Shown piece by piece: positions 55,416 to 63,605 of a DNA stretch of 64,000 nt (the first letter of the stretch is position 1; the number at the start of each line of letters is the position of its first letter). A program made the translations under genes and the position numbers. The notes beneath the pieces were generated by a model, which was given only the letters and a program-made list of their open reading frames with translations, searched no databases and was not told the origin of the DNA. The DNA is from Anaeromassilibacillus sp. An200 (lineage in GTDB: Bacteria; Bacillota; Clostridia; Oscillospirales; Acutalibacteraceae): the NCBI RefSeq assembly GCF_002160025.1, contig NZ_NFJU01000005.1, positions 1 to 64,000 on the forward strand. Reading direction: 5' to 3'.

Positions 55416-55451
55416 ACATACGAAAGAGTTCTTAGAAAGGAGCTGCCTTTT

Positions 55452-55754
55452 ATGAATGAAGACTTCAGCGCGGATCTGCTCACGCTCGTGGACGAGGACG
55501 GTCAGGAGCATGAGTTTGAGATCCTTGACATCATAGAGAACGACGACGGCTGCTTCTATGCCCTGCTCCCCACTTTTGACGACCCGCAGGAGCAGGTGGA
55601 ATCCGAAGGAACGTATTACATCTTCCAGGCCTTTGAGGAAGACGGCGAGCAGCAGCTTGCTGAGGTGGAGGACGAGGATCTGCTGGATCGTCTGGCCGCC
55701 GAGTTCGAGGCCCATTTCGACGAGATGTTCGAGGAAGAGGGTTCCGAAGAATAA
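55452..55754 (+). CDS. DUF1292 (YrzB-like) acidic small protein
   Basis: 100 aa, strongly acidic, with TLVDEDGQEHEFEILDIIENDDGCFYALLPTFDDPQE, the DUF1292 pattern. The function is unknown; in Bacillus relatives lie in the yrzL-yrrK-yrzB operon. The start at 55452 follows AAGGAG with nine-base spacing. The longer open frame upstream (from 54867) has no start signal and crosses the promoter. Confidence 0.92.
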   Translation: MNEDFSADLLTLVDEDGQEHEFEILDIIENDDGCFYALLPTFDDPQEQVESEGTYYIFQAFEEDGEQQLAEVEDEDLLDRLAAEFEAHFDEMFEEEGSEE

Positions 55755-55782
55755 TGCAGGATTTCCTGCCTGGTTCGCGGAC

Positions 55783-55810
55783 TTGCGTATGATAACCCTA
55801 CACTTTTAAT
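55783..55810 (+). promoter_or_regulatory. Promoter candidate for the 6S-like RNA
   Basis: TTGCGT and TTTAAT are separated by 16 bases, just before the predicted RNA start at about 55815. Confidence 0.45.
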
Positions 55811-55814
55811 TCGG

Positions 55815-55989
55815 GAGCTTAGCTCCGGCGGGGGACTGCAGACCTCCCGGCTTTGCCGGAAGAAGGGAGCGAGAAACCGTTGGGCGGGCACCCACCTGCT
55901 TACCGTAGGCAGGTTATTCTCACACATTACGGCCAGGCGGGGTCTCTTTGAACGATTAGGCTCCCCTCCTTCTGGGAGGGGAGCTTTTT
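55815..55989 (+). ncRNA. ssrS: Probable 6S RNA
   Basis: About 175 bases ending in a terminator. A GGGAGC at the 5' end can pair with GCTCCC near the 3' end. Central sequences GAGAAACCGTTGGGCGGGCACCCACCTGC...GCAGGTTATTCTCACACATTACGGCCAGG resemble 6S RNA central-bubble and hairpin segments from clostridia. 6S RNA mimics an open promoter and binds RNA polymerase. Location after a housekeeping gene and length fit; the assignment rests on remembered motifs, not a covariance search. Confidence 0.6.
55960..55989 (+). terminator. Rho-independent terminator of the 6S-like RNA
   Basis: A 10-bp stem GCTCCCCTCC/GGAGGGGAGC with a five-base loop and five T. Its left arm overlaps the RNA's 3' closing-stem sequence. 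Confidence 0.85.
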
Positions 55990-56022
55990 CTTCCTCTATT
56001 TTCAAACAACCCCCGGAAACGG

Positions 56023-56051
56023 TGGACAGCATCCGAAAAAAAGGGTATAAT
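56023..56051 (+). promoter_or_regulatory. Promoter candidate for the degV pair
   Basis: TGGACA and TATAAT with a 17-base spacer, about 75 bases upstream of the first DegV gene. Confidence 0.65.
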
Positions 56052-56124
56052 AAACAGAAAAGATCCGGCTGTATCCGGCTTTCCTGCCCTTTTCGGACTC
56101 CAGCAAAATGAGAGGAGCTTTTTC

Positions 56125-57000
56125 ATGATGGACTATAAAATCATCACGGATTCCAACTGCGACTTTACCCCTGCCCTGATCGATGAGCTTGATGTGCAGG
56201 TCATCCCGATGGAGTTTGTCATCGGGGAAAAGGTGTACCGCAATTACCCCGACGAGCGCGATATGAGCGCGAAGGAATTTTACAGCCGCATCCGGAGCGG
56301 CGAGGTTTCCACCACCAACCAGATCAACACCGCTACCTTTATCGATGTGTTTACCCCCGTGCTCAACGCGGGGCGCGATATCTTCTATATGGCATTTTCC
56401 TCCGGCCTCTCCGGCACCTACAACAGCGCCTGTATGGCGGCGGAGGAGCTGCGCTCGCGCTTTCCGGAGCGCACGGTGATTGTGGTCGACACGCTGGCCG
56501 CCTCCATGGGCGAGGGCCTTCTGGTTTACTACGCCGTGCAGCAGAAGCGCGCCGGACTGTCCATGCAGGAGCTTGAGCAGTGGGTGATTGACAACCGGAA
56601 CCATCTGGCACACTGGTTCACCGTGGACGACCTCAACCACCTCAAGCGCGGTGGGCGCGTCAGCGGCACGGCGGCCTTCTTCGGCACCATGCTCGGCATC
56701 AAACCTGTGCTGCACGTGGACAACGAGGGCCATTTAATCCCGGTGGAGAAGGTGCGCGGACGCCGCCAGTCGCTTGACGCTCTTGTGAAGCATATGGGCA
56801 AAACAGCCCAGCTGGAAAACGCGAAAACCGTGTTTCTCAGCCACGGAGACGCACAGCAGGACGCCGACTACGTTGCGGCACAGATTCAGGAAAAATTTCC
56901 GGGCACCAAGATTTACATCAATATGATCGGCCCTGTGATCGGCGCACATTCCGGCCCGGGAACCATCGCGCTGTTCTTCATGGCAGACAATAAAGATTGA
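56125..57000 (+). CDS. DegV-family fatty-acid-binding protein
   Basis: 291 aa with the DegV features ITDSNCDFTP, FSSGLSGTYNSACMAAEEL, DTLAASMGEGLLV, WFTVDDLNHLKRGGRVSGTAA and the C-terminal GPVIGAHSGPGTIALFF. DegV/FakB proteins bind fatty acids for phosphorylation by FakA. AGGAG precedes the ATG. It is followed by a paralogue 33 bases downstream. Confidence 0.95.
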   Translation: MMDYKIITDSNCDFTPALIDELDVQVIPMEFVIGEKVYRNYPDERDMSAKEFYSRIRSGEVSTTNQINTATFIDVFTPVLNAGRDIFYMAFSSGLSGTYNSACMAAEELRSRFPERTVIVVDTLAASMGEGLLVYYAVQQKRAGLSMQELEQWVIDNRNHLAHWFTVDDLNHLKRGGRVSGTAAFFGTMLGIKPVLHVDNEGHLIPVEKVRGRRQSLDALVKHMGKTAQLENAKTVFLSHGDAQQDADYVAAQIQEKFPGTKIYINMIGPVIGAHSGPGTIALFFMADNKD

Positions 57001-57033
57001 ATTGAAATTTCGGGAGAGGAGATCTGCCCTGCT

Positions 57034-57909
57034 ATGGCAAGCTATCAGATTGTCACGGATTCCACCAGCGACCTGACTCCCAAGCTCGTGGAGGAGCTTG
57101 GAGTGGAAGTGATCCCTATGGAGTTTATTCTTGGGGATGAGGTGTATCACAATTACCCGGACGCCCGCGAAATGTCCAGCAAGGAATTTTATGCCCGCCT
57201 GCGCGCCGGGGAAATGTCCAAGACAAACCAGATCAACACCGTCACCTTTGTGGAAACCTTTGAGCCCTTCCTCCAGCGCGGTCTTGACGTCCTCTATATT
57301 GGTTTCTCTTCCTCACTCTCCGGTACCTATGAACGGGCTCTCGAGGCGATTGCCCAGCTCAAGAAAAAGTATCCGCAGCGGCGCGTTGTGCCGGTCGATT
57401 CGCTCGCCGTCTCCATGGGCGAGGGCCTTCTGGTCTATTACGCCGCTTTGAAGCAGCAGGCCGGGGCTTCCATCGACGAGGCCGCGGAGTGGGTCAGTGT
57501 GCACCGGTACAGCCTTTCCCAGTATTTTACCGTGGACGACCTCAACCATCTCAAGCGCGGCGGGCGTCTCTCCGCTGCCGCGGCTCTTTTCGGCTCCATG
57601 CTGGGGATCAAGCCGGTTCTGCGCATCGACGACGAAGGCCATCTGATCCCTGCGATGAAGGTACGCGGACGCCGCCAGTCGCTCGACGCTCTCCTGAATC
57701 AGATGGAAAAATCCATCCAGGATCCGGAAAAGCAAACGATCTTTATTGTTCACTGCGATGCCCCCGACGACGCCAAATACCTGTATAAGCAGGCAAAAAG
57801 CCGTGTAAAGCCCAAGGAAATCATTGTCAACGATCTCGGACCGATCCTGGGCGCGCACACCGGACCGGGCGGCATTGCGATCTTTTATCTGAGCGGGAAC
57901 CGCGGCTGA
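57034..57909 (+). CDS. DegV-family fatty-acid-binding protein, tandem paralogue
   Basis: 291 aa, the same length as and closely similar to the preceding gene, with VTDSTSDLTP, FSSSLSGTYERALEAIAQL, DDLNHLKRGGRLSAAAALFG and GPILGAHTGPGGIAIFY. Tandem duplication gives two binding proteins that probably differ in chain preference. It has its own GAGAGGAG. FakA is not in the window. Confidence 0.95.
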   Translation: MASYQIVTDSTSDLTPKLVEELGVEVIPMEFILGDEVYHNYPDAREMSSKEFYARLRAGEMSKTNQINTVTFVETFEPFLQRGLDVLYIGFSSSLSGTYERALEAIAQLKKKYPQRRVVPVDSLAVSMGEGLLVYYAALKQQAGASIDEAAEWVSVHRYSLSQYFTVDDLNHLKRGGRLSAAAALFGSMLGIKPVLRIDDEGHLIPAMKVRGRRQSLDALLNQMEKSIQDPEKQTIFIVHCDAPDDAKYLYKQAKSRVKPKEIIVNDLGPILGAHTGPGGIAIFYLSGNRG

Positions 57910-57920
57910 GGAGGCCTTGC

Positions 57921-58445
57921 ATGATTCTTTCCGGAAAAGAAATTGAACGGCATATCGGGGAAAAGATTGTGATCGAGCCCTTTGACCGCCGCCGTCTCAA
58001 CCCCAACAGCTACAACCTGACGCTGGCTCCGGAGCTGTTGGTCTACGAAAACCAAGTGCTCGACATGAAAACTCCGAACCCCTGCCGCCATCTGGTTATC
58101 CCTGCGGAGGGGCTTAAACTGGAACCGAACCGGCTGTATCTGGGCCGGACCAACGAATACACGCGCACAGACGGCTTTGTCCCCATGCTGGAGGGACGCT
58201 CCTCCACGGGGCGGCTCGGCCTGTTCATCCATGTGACGGCAGGCTTTGGGGATGTGGGCTTCGCCGGATACTGGACACTGGAAATTTTCTGCGTTCAGCC
58301 GATTGTCATTTACCCAAACGTGGAAATCTGCCAAATTTACTATCACGATATTCACGGCGATTACGAGCCGTACCACAGCGGAAAATACCAGGACAACACC
58401 GGGATCCAGCCCAGCCTGATGTACCGCGACTTTGAACAGAAATAA
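57921..58445 (+). CDS. dcd: dCTP deaminase
   Basis: 174 aa of the dCTP deaminase/dUTPase fold: LNPNSYNLTLAPELLVY, PMLEGRSSTGRLGLFIHVTAGFGDVGFAGYWTLE and the C-terminal KYQDNTGIQPS loop. It makes dUTP from dCTP for dTTP synthesis. GAGGAGG lies upstream, 11 bases after the second degV gene, so it is probably co-transcribed. Confidence 0.95.
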   Translation: MILSGKEIERHIGEKIVIEPFDRRRLNPNSYNLTLAPELLVYENQVLDMKTPNPCRHLVIPAEGLKLEPNRLYLGRTNEYTRTDGFVPMLEGRSSTGRLGLFIHVTAGFGDVGFAGYWTLEIFCVQPIVIYPNVEICQIYYHDIHGDYEPYHSGKYQDNTGIQPSLMYRDFEQK

Positions 58446-58493
58446 GCAAAAAAATTCCCCTCGTGCAGAACGAACTGCACGAGGGGGATTTTT
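58446..58493 (+). terminator. Rho-independent terminator
   Basis: A 12-bp or longer stem CCCCTCGTGCAG/CTGCACGAGGGG followed by ATTTTT. It ends the degV-dcd operon. Confidence 0.92.
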
Positions 58494-58515
58494 GCTGCCT
58501 GCTGATGATTTTAAA

Positions 58516-58701
58516 TCAGGCAATTGTCACAACGGTGACGGGCTTGGGTGACTTGTTGATGTAGAAGCCGCAGGCGTCGCCGGGCTTGCCGGTGGCACGG
58601 ATGCGGAAGAACCAGTCTTTGCTTTCGTTCTTCACGAATTCCACGGTAAACGAGGGAGATCCCGCCACAAACTCAGGCTTTTCGTTCGCGGTCAGTAACC
58701 G
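58516..58701 (-). pseudogene. C-terminal fragment of a host cell-surface protein
   Basis: A minus-strand frame ends with TGA at 58516-58518 and reads ANEKPEFVAGSPSFTVEFVKN, then DWFFRIRATGKPGDACGFYI and ends VTVVTIA. The pattern resembles C-terminal modules of secreted or cell-wall proteins (for example GH25 lysozymes) in Oscillospirales. A stop at 58702-58704 cuts the frame where mobile DNA begins, so the rest of the gene is lost or moved. Confidence 0.7.
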
Positions 58702-58705
58702 TCAA

Positions 58706-60061
58706 AACCTGCGGCGCATAGACAGGCATGAGAGAATAGTAGTGGGACGAACCGGAAATAGCCGGGAAGTTCCACTACTAAAGTTTCAGCGCAGCGGCGC
58801 AGAGGGCAAATGTATCGAAGCAAGGGAACTGATTATCGCCTTGCCCGAAATCTATACGCAATACGAGCCGCAGCAGGTACTCACGGACTTTACAGAGGAG
58901 TTCCGCAGGCGGTACGGTGTGGAGTGCGTGTCCGCCCTCCACCACAACAAGCGCAAGACGAATTATCATATCCATCTGATTTTCAGCGAGAGGAAACTGC
59001 TCCCCGAACCTGATGTGAAGGTTGCTTCCCGCAGCGTGTTCTTTGACGAGACTGGGAAGCGTGTCCGCACCAAAAAGGAAATCACGGGGGAGGACGGGCA
59101 GATACGGAAAGACTGTACCGTCATCAAAAAAGGCGAGGTATACGAAAGCCATCTGTTTACTGCCAAAGATACACGCTTTAAGGGAGAGCCTTTTCTCCGA
59201 GAGATAAAGGAAGTGTATACGGAACTTATCAACCGCCATATCTCTGATCCTGAGCAGCACTTAAAGGTATTTGATAAAAACAGCGTCTATCTGCCGACCA
59301 AGAAAATCGGCAAGAACAATCCCAAAGAGGACGAAATCAAAGCCGACAATGCCGCAAGGCAGAAATGGAACAGGACAGCGGATATGGCGTTATTATCAGG
59401 TATCTCCGAAGCAAAGATTTTAGAAGTCAAGCAGACAGAGATACACGAAAAGGCGAGCCAGTTTATCAAAAGCAAGGGCTGGCTGCCGGGTCTGTTCCGC
59501 AGTATCGTCAGCAAGGCAAAGGACTTCCTGCAAAACCTAATCCGTGAACACGATATGCCGCCGAAGCCTGTCCTTGAGATAGATATGGCAGAGTTCCGCA
59601 CCATGCAAAAGCTGATGATAAAGGCACAGGATAAGGCGAAAGAAATCCGGCATTTGCAGGATACGGTACTTCCGAAGCTGAAACAGCAGCTCGCCGACAC
59701 AAAGGGGATTTTCAAAGGTAAGGAGCGCAAGGCGCTCACAGAGCAGATACAGCGGACAGAAAAGGAAATCGCTGAAAAGCTGGATAAACTGCCCGATGTT
59801 CTGAAAGAGGACGGTTATCCCGATGTGCAGGCGTTCATGGCAACCTACCGCAAGGCGGAGGCTGTTGTGGAGCAGCACAACCGTGACCTTGCCGCATGGG
59901 AACGACAAGTCAGGGAAAAACAGAAACCCTCCCAAAATGAGCAGACAAAGCCGCCTAAACGGGAGAGCGTATTGAAACGCCTGCGCCAGCTTCAGGCAGA
60001 GGGCAGAGAGCGAAACCAGCCGAGACAGAGAAAGAAATCCTTTGACAGAGACAGCCGATAG
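58706..60061 (+). pseudogene. MobA/MobL-type relaxase, N terminus missing
   Basis: About 451 aa, with a relaxase metal-binding motif HHNKRKTNYHIHLIF at about residues 89-103 and an upstream ARELIIALPE segment, then a long charged C-terminal half with coiled coil. The usual N-terminal start with the catalytic Tyr region is absent. The open frame upstream (58586-58705) is only the antisense of the host fragment. The intact protein nicks oriT for mobilisation; this copy is probably inactive. Confidence 0.8.
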
Positions 60062-60084
60062 GAACGAAAAACCGCCGCTATGGT

Positions 60085-61269
60085 TTACCCATGCGGCGGT
60101 GGTACACATCTGTATGCCTCATTAAATATTTCAAAGCGTTTAATGGTAGATACTACGTTTTTTTCTATATCTTTTGTCAATTCTATATTTGGCTCATACC
60201 ATATATTAGAAACATTTAATTTTTTACATTTTCTGTCATATGTCATTTCTATTCTGCCAATAAATCTTTCTCCATAAAGAATTGGTAATACATAATATCC
60301 ATATTTGCGTTCTGATGGAGGCGTATATATTTCCCATTTATAATCAAAGTCCCAAATAGCTTTTATCAAATTTCTGTCCCACATCATATTGTCTAAAGGG
60401 GCTATAAATTCACAACGCTTCTTTTCATGTTTTTTTCTTTTGATAAAATCAATAATCTTTATATCATCAGTAAGACAATATAATGAATCGTTAACATTTT
60501 CCGCTTTAATGGGAACGATACAGGATTCAGATAGAAGTTCAGTGAAAATATTGTTTCGCTCATTTGCTTTCAGACCTGAAATCCCAAGCCAGGCATCAGA
60601 TGCCCGATTCCACAGTAAGCCTACAGAACCTATCCTTTGCAAAACACGCCATTTCTTATGCTTAAAATCACAGGGATATGGGTCTGCTTCGTTAAGAATA
60701 TCTTCTGGTATGCACTTCTCAATCAAATCATAATATTTAATGTTTCCCTCCTTATGATGTATTGCCAGTTCCCCACTAAAATACATATGTTCAAGTGCTG
60801 CTCGTGAGAGTTTGGTTTTGCTCCAATACCAGTCAACCTTTTGAGAAAAATTTAAATCAGAAGAACAAAGTGGACCATTCTCTGAAATGGCAGCAATTAT
60901 TTGGTCATGTACCTGCTGAATTTCATTGTAACTTCGTTCCCAATTACGATGACTTTCCCTTTGTCGTCCAAAATACTTCCAGTTCTCTATTGGAATAATG
61001 GATAGGTTTTTATCAAAATAATCCAGTAATTTCCTATCGGTATATAATAACTCAAATAGCATTTGTTTTGTAAAGCCACTGATTCTGGATTGCAAAACAA
61101 TCTCTGCATTCTTTCCACACACATCAATCGGGTCGAATTGAATACATCCTGCCTGTCGGATGAAATCAAGAACGCCGCTTTTTCCGATAAATCTGTAGTC
61201 CCCTAATAGCCCCTGCTTGTATAGTATAAATTTTCGGACTTCACCTTTACTAAGATATATTTGATCCAT
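60085..61269 (-). CDS. YcaQ/AlkX-like winged-helix DNA glycosylase family
   Basis: 394 aa with three winged-helix-like units and a C-terminal beta-rich part. Family motifs: CIQFDPIDVCGKNAEIVLQSRI, containing the QxD pair (Q-F-D) linked to catalysis in AlkX, LLDYFDKNLSIIPI and APLDNMMWDRNLIKAIWDFDY. E. coli YcaQ/AlkX unhooks interstrand crosslinks. AT-rich codon use differs from the chromosome. No clear promoter of its own; it follows the GNAT after 15 bases. Confidence 0.87.
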   Translation of the reverse strand: MDQIYLSKGEVRKFILYKQGLLGDYRFIGKSGVLDFIRQAGCIQFDPIDVCGKNAEIVLQSRISGFTKQMLFELLYTDRKLLDYFDKNLSIIPIENWKYFGRQRESHRNWERSYNEIQQVHDQIIAAISENGPLCSSDLNFSQKVDWYWSKTKLSRAALEHMYFSGELAIHHKEGNIKYYDLIEKCIPEDILNEADPYPCDFKHKKWRVLQRIGSVGLLWNRASDAWLGISGLKANERNNIFTELLSESCIVPIKAENVNDSLYCLTDDIKIIDFIKRKKHEKKRCEFIAPLDNMMWDRNLIKAIWDFDYKWEIYTPPSERKYGYYVLPILYGERFIGRIEMTYDRKCKKLNVSNIWYEPNIELTKDIEKNVVSTIKRFEIFNEAYRCVPPPHG

Positions 61270-61284
61270 TTTAAATCCCCGATT

Positions 61285-61848
61285 CTATTCTTGCAGAACA
61301 TAATAATCAGTATAAATCTTTTTATCATGCCCTATCAATTTTTCCTTAGAAGCAACAAAACCCAACCGTAATATTGCCAATTTTCGTTCGGAGGCAAAGG
61401 AAGGAATTTTTATCGCAATTATCTGACATTTAAACAATTTAAATACTGATGGTATGATAAGCGATAGTATCTCAAAAATGTTTTCTTCCTGCTCATAATC
61501 GCTTCTCAGATCAAGCCTTAACAAACCACAATTATTAAAATAATCATCTGCTTTCCGATTAAATAATTCAATAGTTCCTATTGCTTTATTAACTGTTTTT
61601 GAAACAATAGTCCAACGAACAAACCCCTGTCTGTTATACTCCCAAACCCAATATTCAATCGCTTGTTCCATTCTGCTTTCAGTTGTATAGTGAAAATCAT
61701 CTCCACCACAATTATCACTATTAAAGAATGGTACGGCTTTCTCATCAGAATATACTTTTAATAAATCTTCTTTGTCCTCTTTTCTTACCATTCTTAACAT
61801 ATAATTTTCATTCTCATATACAGGACATTTTTCATAAGGGTTAATCAT
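61285..61848 (-). CDS. GNAT-family N-acetyltransferase (mobile segment)
   Basis: 187 aa with RMVRKEDKEDLLKVYSDEKAVPFFN, VRWTIVSKTVNKAIGTIELF and the end LRLGFVASKEKLIG, typical of RimJ/RimL-like GNATs. Substrate unknown. The ATG at 61848 is chosen since GGAGGT lies directly upstream; the longer in-frame start at 61908 has no ribosome binding site. AT-rich, unlike the host genes. Confidence 0.85.
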   Translation of the reverse strand: MINPYEKCPVYENENYMLRMVRKEDKEDLLKVYSDEKAVPFFNSDNCGGDDFHYTTESRMEQAIEYWVWEYNRQGFVRWTIVSKTVNKAIGTIELFNRKADDYFNNCGLLRLDLRSDYEQEENIFEILSLIIPSVFKLFKCQIIAIKIPSFASERKLAILRLGFVASKEKLIGHDKKIYTDYYVLQE

Positions 61849-61910
61849 AAGGTTACCTCCGTTTTTTATAAACACTATATCATAATATGTATGACAACAG
61901 TATGTCATAG

Positions 61911-62819
61911 TTATTTGTATAAAGAAATAATTTTTGAAGCTGCTTCAAAAAGTCGATTGCGAATCCCCTTTGGTTCAATTACTTCAACATCATCTCCCAA
62001 AGACAATAAAGTGCCGAACCAGAACTGCTCATTTTCTACTACCGTAAATTTCATGAATGTATCACCATTCGGCAAATATTCAATTACCATTCCTTTCAAA
62101 TATTCTTGGACTCGTGATCGTGCCTTCTCTTTACATTTTACAAAAACATCCGTATATTGACGGGAGTCTGTTTTGTCAGATTTTTTCAAAATCATATCTG
62201 GGGTATCGTGTTCTTTTGTAAAAGGAGTATCTGTAATTTTTAAATTACTCATCCTTACAAGTTTATATGTACGGTAATCGTTTTTTACTTTAGAATAGGC
62301 AAGAAGATACCATGCGTACCACCGATATAGTACTGCAATAGGCTCTACACTGTGTGTGCGAGTTTCATTATTATTATTCGTATATATAAAATCTACCATA
62401 CGTTTTTTTGCTATGGAAGTTTGTAACGCTTGCAAAGTAACTTGCTCGTCTTCTCGTAAAACAGAAAAATCCAATATAATGTTCATATCATTTTGCTTGT
62501 GAATATGAGATATTTTTTCTAATGTATGTTTTGCATTTACATCATTTGTAGCTGAAACCAATCCTTTGAGCGCAGCTAAGATATAAGAATAGTCATTTGA
62601 AGTAGCAAGGTGTTTATCAAGCCTAAATTGTGCGGATATTTCATAACCACCTGCCGCTCCGGCAACGGAAACAATCGGAATTCCTGAAAGACATAATGAA
62701 TCAATATCTCGCTGTATAGTTCGCACGGAGACTTCAAAATGTTTTGCCAATTCATTGGCAGATGTTCTGCCATGATTAAGAAGATACACGGTTATCGCAT
62801 AAAGACGTTCTATTTTCAT
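61911..62819 (-). CDS. WYL-domain transcriptional regulator (mobile segment)
   Basis: 302 aa. N-terminal DeoR-type HTH (about 1-60; RTSANELAKHFEVSVRTIQRDIDSL), WYL domain (about 130-215; VEPIAVLYRWYAWYLLAYSKVKNDYRTYKLVRM) and a WCX-like end. It probably controls the GNAT and YcaQ-like genes that follow. AAAGGA precedes the ATG. Confidence 0.9.
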   Translation of the reverse strand: MKIERLYAITVYLLNHGRTSANELAKHFEVSVRTIQRDIDSLCLSGIPIVSVAGAAGGYEISAQFRLDKHLATSNDYSYILAALKGLVSATNDVNAKHTLEKISHIHKQNDMNIILDFSVLREDEQVTLQALQTSIAKKRMVDFIYTNNNNETRTHSVEPIAVLYRWYAWYLLAYSKVKNDYRTYKLVRMSNLKITDTPFTKEHDTPDMILKKSDKTDSRQYTDVFVKCKEKARSRVQEYLKGMVIEYLPNGDTFMKFTVVENEQFWFGTLLSLGDDVEVIEPKGIRNRLFEAASKIISLYK

Positions 62820-62940
62820 TTGTTTGTTCCTTTCCTATAACTGAATTCCATTATACCTTAAAAATTCTTAGTAGTTCAATAAATAGCCGATATAAATAAT
62901 TAGTAAAGACTTGACCACAAGATCACTACAATATAACCAA

Positions 62941-62972
62941 ACGGCAGAAAACACATTAGTTTCCTGCCGTTA
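62941..62972 (-). terminator. Hairpin after tnpV
   Basis: ACGGCAG/CTGCCGT arms plus inner AAAC/GTTT pairing, a few bases after the TnpV stop. The T tract is poor, so the terminator call is tentative. Confidence 0.5.
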
Positions 62973-62977
62973 ATTGA

Positions 62978-63355
62978 TTAAGTGTAAATGATTTCTCTAT
63001 CTATAATTTCTGTAGCACAGTTCCTTATGTTATCCATTCTCTGCTTCCATTCTAAGGCATTTTCCGCCTTTAGGTGCTCCGTGATACCCTGCGCCCGTTT
63101 CATCTGCTCTGTGAGCCTTTCCATGCGCTCCTGCGCTTGTTTATCTATATCGACAAGATAAGTATTCAGCCTGCCGCTTGTGAGCAGGGTTACGTAGGTG
63201 GCTCTGCAGTATTCTTTCAGATACCGCAAATGCCGCTGTCCCCACAAACCGATAGGCTGTTCTTTTTCGGCTGGCAAGATAAGACAAGGGATATAATAAT
63301 CTCCTTGCAGTTCATACCACAGACCATTTTTATTATCGTAAATGTACTTGTCCAT
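62978..63355 (-). CDS. tnpV: TnpV-like transposon-encoded protein
   Basis: 125 aa with YYIPCLILPAEKEQPIGLWGQRHLRYLKEY, LLTSGRLNTYLVDIDKQAQERM and the end NIRNCATEIIDREIIYT, matching TnpV of the Tn4451/Tn4453 family of clostridial mobilisable elements. Its function there is not known. The start at 63355 follows GGAGG. TnpX recombinase genes are not in the window. Confidence 0.9.
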   Translation of the reverse strand: MDKYIYDNKNGLWYELQGDYYIPCLILPAEKEQPIGLWGQRHLRYLKEYCRATYVTLLTSGRLNTYLVDIDKQAQERMERLTEQMKRAQGITEHLKAENALEWKQRMDNIRNCATEIIDREIIYT

Positions 63356-63410
63356 TGAAAAATCCTCCGTTATAATATATTCGCACATACATCACAGTTT
63401 TCCGATTGCC

Positions 63411-63436
63411 ACACACTGTTATAACACACTGTTATA
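63411..63436. repeat. Tandem 13-bp direct repeat
   Basis: ACACACTGTTATA occurs twice in a row upstream of tnpV. It may belong to an oriT, recombination or regulatory site of the mobile element; nothing in the sequence decides. Confidence 0.6.
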
Positions 63437-63605
63437 TCTTGTTATGAGATTTTCTTGCCCTTGCGTTTGCCCTTATGAGCAATGAGGGAAAGAGTAAACT
63501 TGTGTGTAACCGTATAAAGAGATAAGGCGAACACATTGCGATAAATCCTTTATTTTCAAGGCTTTTGGAGGATTTTATTAAAGCACTGTAACCTCTGTTG
63601 AAAGG

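Noticed and set aside
54867-55451. An N-terminal extension of the DUF1292 protein
   Set aside because: The extension crosses the gene's own promoter, has no ribosome binding site and is unlike DUF1292 proteins.
58586-58705. The first 40 codons of the relaxase frame
   Set aside because: They are the reverse complement of the host protein fragment; the true relaxase sequence begins after about 58705.
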